Below, one piece after another: positions 7,393 through 9,250 of a DNA stretch of 9,250 nucleotides; within the stretch, counting starts at the first letter, position 1; each line of letters begins with the position of its first letter. The stretch comes from an uncultured Eubacteriales bacterium (GTDB lineage Bacteria; Bacillota; Clostridia; Oscillospirales; Oscillospiraceae), in contig USPI01000043.1 in assembly GCA_900556535.1 (NCBI GenBank), positions 1 through 9,250 on the forward strand, given 5' to 3'. Both the position numbers and the translations under genes were made by a program. The notes beneath the pieces are model-generated. The model was not told the DNA's origin. It saw nothing but the letters and a program-made list of their open reading frames with translations, and made no database searches.

Positions 7393-7427
7393 AAAAAAAG
7401 ACCTGTCAGAACGATCTGACAGGTCTT
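7393..7427 (-). terminator. Intrinsic terminator of the tRNA-Gly transcript
   Basis: On the minus strand, directly after the encoded CCA of the tRNA, a 13-bp perfect stem (AAGACCTGTCAGA, 7427-7415, paired with 7410-7398) with a 4-nt loop runs into seven T (7399-7393). On the plus strand it has no following T-run, so it is directional. Only one base (7428) separates the stem from the tRNA 3' end. Confidence 0.92.
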
Positions 7428-7428
7428 A

Positions 7429-7504
7429 TGGAGCGGGCAACGAGACTCGAACTCGCTACCTCCACCTTGGCAAGGTGGCGCTCTACCGGATGAGCTATGC
7501 CCGC
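7429..7504 (-). tRNA. tRNA-Gly (anticodon GCC)
   Basis: Read on the minus strand, all 76 bases fold as a cloverleaf. The acceptor stem is GCGGGCA/TGCCCGC; the D-arm is GCTC/GAGC with loop ATCCGGTA; the anticodon stem is CCACC/GGTGG with loop TTGCCAA (GCC at 7471-7469); the T-arm is GCGAG/CTCGT around TTCGAGT. The discriminator is T and the CCA is encoded (7431-7429). It decodes GGC and GGT glycine codons; GGC is by far the commonest glycine codon in the neighbouring SLH protein gene. It has its own promoter and terminator, although read-through from the upstream YitT gene is possible because no clear terminator separates them. Confidence 0.97.
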
Positions 7505-7520
7505 GTGCGGAACAAGATAA

Positions 7521-7548
7521 ATAATACCACAGATTTTGAATTTGTCAA
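7521..7548 (-). promoter_or_regulatory. Promoter of the tRNA-Gly gene
   Basis: On the minus strand there is a perfect -35 box TTGACA (7548-7543), a 16-bp spacer, and a -10 box TATTAT (7526-7521) preceded by TG one base upstream (extended -10). The predicted start near 7514 leaves a short 5' leader of about 10 bases before the mature tRNA end at 7504, as expected for a stable-RNA promoter. Confidence 0.85.
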
Positions 7549-7576
7549 GCACAATTAATCTTATTCCCTAAGTTTT

Positions 7577-8443
7577 TTACTGATTATCGCTGATATCGCC
7601 AAAGCCCTTACCGAAAACGTTCTTGGCGTCGGTTATGATGAAGAAAGCATTCTCGTCAACGCTCTTGATTATCTTGCGGATGTCGGAAACCTGAGTGCGC
7701 TTTACGACGCACAGCAGCACCTGCTTATTCTGATGAGAATACGCTCCCTTGCCCTCAAGAATGGTGACGCCGCGGTGGAGGCTGTCGGTGATATCGTTAA
7801 CGAGCTGCTCGCTCTTTTCGCTTATGATGTAGCAGACGTTGGAGTTGTCAACGCCGTACAGGACGAGGTCAATGACTCTTGAAACGACGAACATTGCGAT
7901 GACTGCGTACATTGCGCCCTCGACCTTGTGGAAGATAATGGCGAACGCGAGTATTATGATCGCGTCGGTCAGCAGAATGAGAGTGCCGAAGTTAATGTAC
8001 GGATACTTAAGGCGCACGAACTTTGCTATGATATCCGTGCCGCCGGTCGTGGCTCCCGCGTAGTAAATGATGCCCATTCCCAGTCCCTTGATAGCGCCGC
8101 CTATGATACAGGCAAGGAGCATATCATCAGTCGGGCTGTAGCTTACAAGCGCAAATAAATCGACAAACACGGAGGAAAGCATCATTCCCACAAACGAGCC
8201 GATAACGAATTTCGTTCCGAACTGACGCCAAGCAATGACGAACAGCGGAATATTGAGAACGATGTTCATAACGCCGACGGGAAGGTCCGTGAGGTAGTTT
8301 ATGATCATCGCAATACCGCTGACGCCGCCGACGATTATCGAGTTCGGGTACAGGAAAAACTGAAATCCCGAGGCGAACAGTGCGCTGCCTACGATGATGA
8401 GCACATATTGCCAAACATAATCCTTAGTTTTAATTGCTTTCAT
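7577..8443 (-). CDS. YitT-family membrane protein with C-terminal DUF2179 domain
   Basis: A 288-residue protein of the YitT family (membrane domain plus DUF2179), which is widespread in Bacillota and of unproven function. About five to six hydrophobic segments occupy residues 11-195. Family signatures are the YPNSIIVGGVSGIAM stretch (32-46) and GATTGGTDIIAKF (130-142). The soluble C-terminal DUF2179 domain (about 220-283) carries RGVTILEGKGAY (224-235), VLLCVVKRTQ (242-251) and FFIITDAKNVFGKGF (267-281). The frame is open further upstream (to 8536), but the ATG at 8443-8441 is chosen because AAGGAGGG lies just before it and MKAIKTKDYVWQY is a normal start for the family; the longer version would overlap the upstream gene and add a charged, non-homologous stretch. 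It lies 10 bases after the topoisomerase stop codon, so the two are very likely cotranscribed. No clear terminator directly follows its stop. Confidence 0.92.
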   Translation of the reverse strand: MKAIKTKDYVWQYVLIIVGSALFASGFQFFLYPNSIIVGGVSGIAMIINYLTDLPVGVMNIVLNIPLFVIAWRQFGTKFVIGSFVGMMLSSVFVDLFALVSYSPTDDMLLACIIGGAIKGLGMGIIYYAGATTGGTDIIAKFVRLKYPYINFGTLILLTDAIIILAFAIIFHKVEGAMYAVIAMFVVSRVIDLVLYGVDNSNVCYIISEKSEQLVNDITDSLHRGVTILEGKGAYSHQNKQVLLCVVKRTQVSDIRKIIKSVDENAFFIITDAKNVFGKGFGDISDNQ

Positions 8444-8447
8444 ATTG

Positions 8448-8455
8448 CCCTCCTT
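8448..8455 (-). promoter_or_regulatory. Ribosome binding site of the YitT gene, overlapping the upstream stop
   Basis: On the minus strand AAGGAGGG (8455-8448) overlaps the last two bases of the upstream TAA (8456-8454), and the YitT ATG follows four bases later. This placement decides the YitT start at 8443 and suggests translational coupling with the topoisomerase gene. Confidence 0.8.
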
Positions 8456-9250
8456 AATCGTCCATGAGCGAGAGCTGCGTCTCTCCCCTATCGTCCTCTT
8501 TAAGAAGCGCTCCGGCGGCAGGCAGGCTGCGGACACGATAGCGCGAAATGTTTTTTATCACCGTGTCGGCAAGCGGCGCCGCTGATGTGACACGGCTGTT
8601 TTTCTTAAGGCTCATGACGCCCACTCCCTGCGTGCTTCGGCTCGTTTTGACCTGCAAAAGCGTTGTGTTAAACACGAGCGCGCGTCCGTCGCTTGCAAAC
8701 ACCGCCATGTCTATCTCCTCGGATATCATATACACGGCCGCAAGCGGACTCTTGTCGGAATAGGCGTTTATAAGCTTCTTGCGGTTGGTCTTCGTCTCGT
8801 AGCTTTCAAGATCAAGACGCGCGACCTTGCCGTTTTCGAAGAACAGCAGCAGATTTTTTCGGTAGTCGCCCGGGCAGATGATCTCAAGCACTCTCTCGCC
8901 GTCGTCCATGCTCAGCTTCGTGGGCAGGTAGGCTCCGAGAGCGGACGCCTTGGTGTCGTCAAAGTCGGAAAGGCGCGTTTTGTAGACCTGCTGACGGTCG
9001 GTGAATACCAGAAGCTCTGTGCGGTTAGTCGCTTCAAAGCTCATCTTCAGCGCGTCGCCGTCCTTGAACTTCTGCTCGCTGCTCATGCGCAGAGACTGCG
9101 TCGTTATCTTCTTTAAATACCCCTCGTTGGACAGGAAAACGCTCACGGGGTAATCCTCTACGGTGTCCTCCTCGGTGTATTCCTCGATTTCACTCGCGTA
9201 GACAATACCTGTTTTTCTCGGCGCGGGATACTTTTTTATGATGGCCTTAA
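8454..9250 (-). CDS. Type IIA DNA topoisomerase A subunit (GyrA/ParC-like), C-terminal part
   Basis: The frame is open to the right edge of the window; 264 residues up to the TAA at 8456-8454 are visible, and the catalytic N-terminal part lies outside. The visible part matches the C-terminal beta-pinwheel that wraps DNA in GyrA/ParC proteins. Blade-like repeats are YPVSVFLSNEGYLKKIT (33-49), LLVFTDRQQVYKTRLSDF (79-96), LLLFFENGKVARLDLESY (133-150) and MAVFASDGRALVFNTTLL (181-198). The last is followed by a GyrA/ParC-like TQGVGVMSLKKNSRV stretch (206-220). An acidic linker (EIEEYTEEDTVEDY, 20-33) precedes the first visible blade. No GyrA-box (QRRGGKG-like) is visible, which favours a ParC-type or clostridial GyrA/ParC-like second paralog over housekeeping gyrase, but a GyrA-box could lie in the unseen part. 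A GTG at 9146 is an internal valine, not a start. The cytoplasmic role would be ATP-dependent DNA topology change with a B subunit presumably encoded further right. Confidence 0.85.
   Translation of the reverse strand, partial: KAIIKKYPAPRKTGIVYASEIEEYTEEDTVEDYPVSVFLSNEGYLKKITTQSLRMSSEQKFKDGDALKMSFEATNRTELLVFTDRQQVYKTRLSDFDDTKASALGAYLPTKLSMDDGERVLEIICPGDYRKNLLLFFENGKVARLDLESYETKTNRKKLINAYSDKSPLAAVYMISEEIDMAVFASDGRALVFNTTLLQVKTSRSTQGVGVMSLKKNSRVTSAAPLADTVIKNISRYRVRSLPAAGALLKEDDRGETQLSLMDD

Noticed and set aside
7429..7450. tRNA-Gly 3' end as an integration (att) site for a mobile element
   Set aside because: No second copy of the tRNA 3' end is present elsewhere in the window, and there is no integrase or phage gene; the adjacent SLH gene has its own promoter and terminator.
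7361..7558. Plus-strand 65-codon open frame over the tRNA region
   Set aside because: It lies across the terminators and antisense to the tRNA-Gly, so the apparent coding is incidental.
8444..8536. Extended N-terminus for the YitT protein (31 additional residues)
   Set aside because: It would overlap the topoisomerase gene, lacks family similarity, and the ATG at 8443 has a strong ribosome binding site.

Overview
The window looks like chromosome of a Gram-positive, Clostridia-type bacterium (Bacillota), probably an anaerobic gut lineage. The evidence is an S-layer-homology (SLH) surface protein with a typical clostridial signal peptide, YibE/F and YitT membrane proteins, strong AGGAGG-type ribosome binding sites, a tRNA gene with encoded CCA, and many intrinsic terminators with long T-runs. 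Third codon positions are G/C-rich, with heavy use of GGC and CTC, so this is not a low-GC Clostridium.

Layout from left to right: (1) the last 47 codons of an unrecognised plus-strand gene, followed by two tandem hairpin terminators; (2) a minus-strand gene for a YibE/F-family multipass membrane protein (228-1391); (3) a 212-bp divergent intergenic region with a good promoter for the YibE/F gene and a weaker candidate for the rightward gene; (4) one very large plus-strand gene (1604-7333, 1909 aa) for a secreted, SLH-anchored protein built around a PHP/CehA-McbA-type metallohydrolase domain; (5) a convergent pair of strong terminators (7346-7427); (6) a minus-strand tRNA-Gly(GCC) with its own promoter; (7) a minus-strand unit in which the 3' part of a type IIA topoisomerase A-subunit gene (GyrA/ParC C-terminal pinwheel) is followed 10 bp later by a YitT-family membrane protein gene.

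The giant protein is the distinctive item. In order it has a signal peptide, three related N-terminal beta-rich modules, two Ig-like segments, a PHP metallohydrolase with an apparently complete set of metal ligands, a further Ig/CARDB-like segment, a Rossmann-like region resembling class-I glutamine-amidotransferase folds but without a visible nucleophile cysteine, two OB-fold-like segments resembling those of YhcR-type extracellular nucleases, and three SLH repeats. This combination suggests a cell-wall-tethered hydrolase acting outside the cell, perhaps on phosphoesters; its substrate cannot be read from the sequence. The other genes look like ordinary housekeeping or membrane-protein genes with no evident functional link to it. 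I see no CRISPR array, insertion sequence, phage module or defence cassette.
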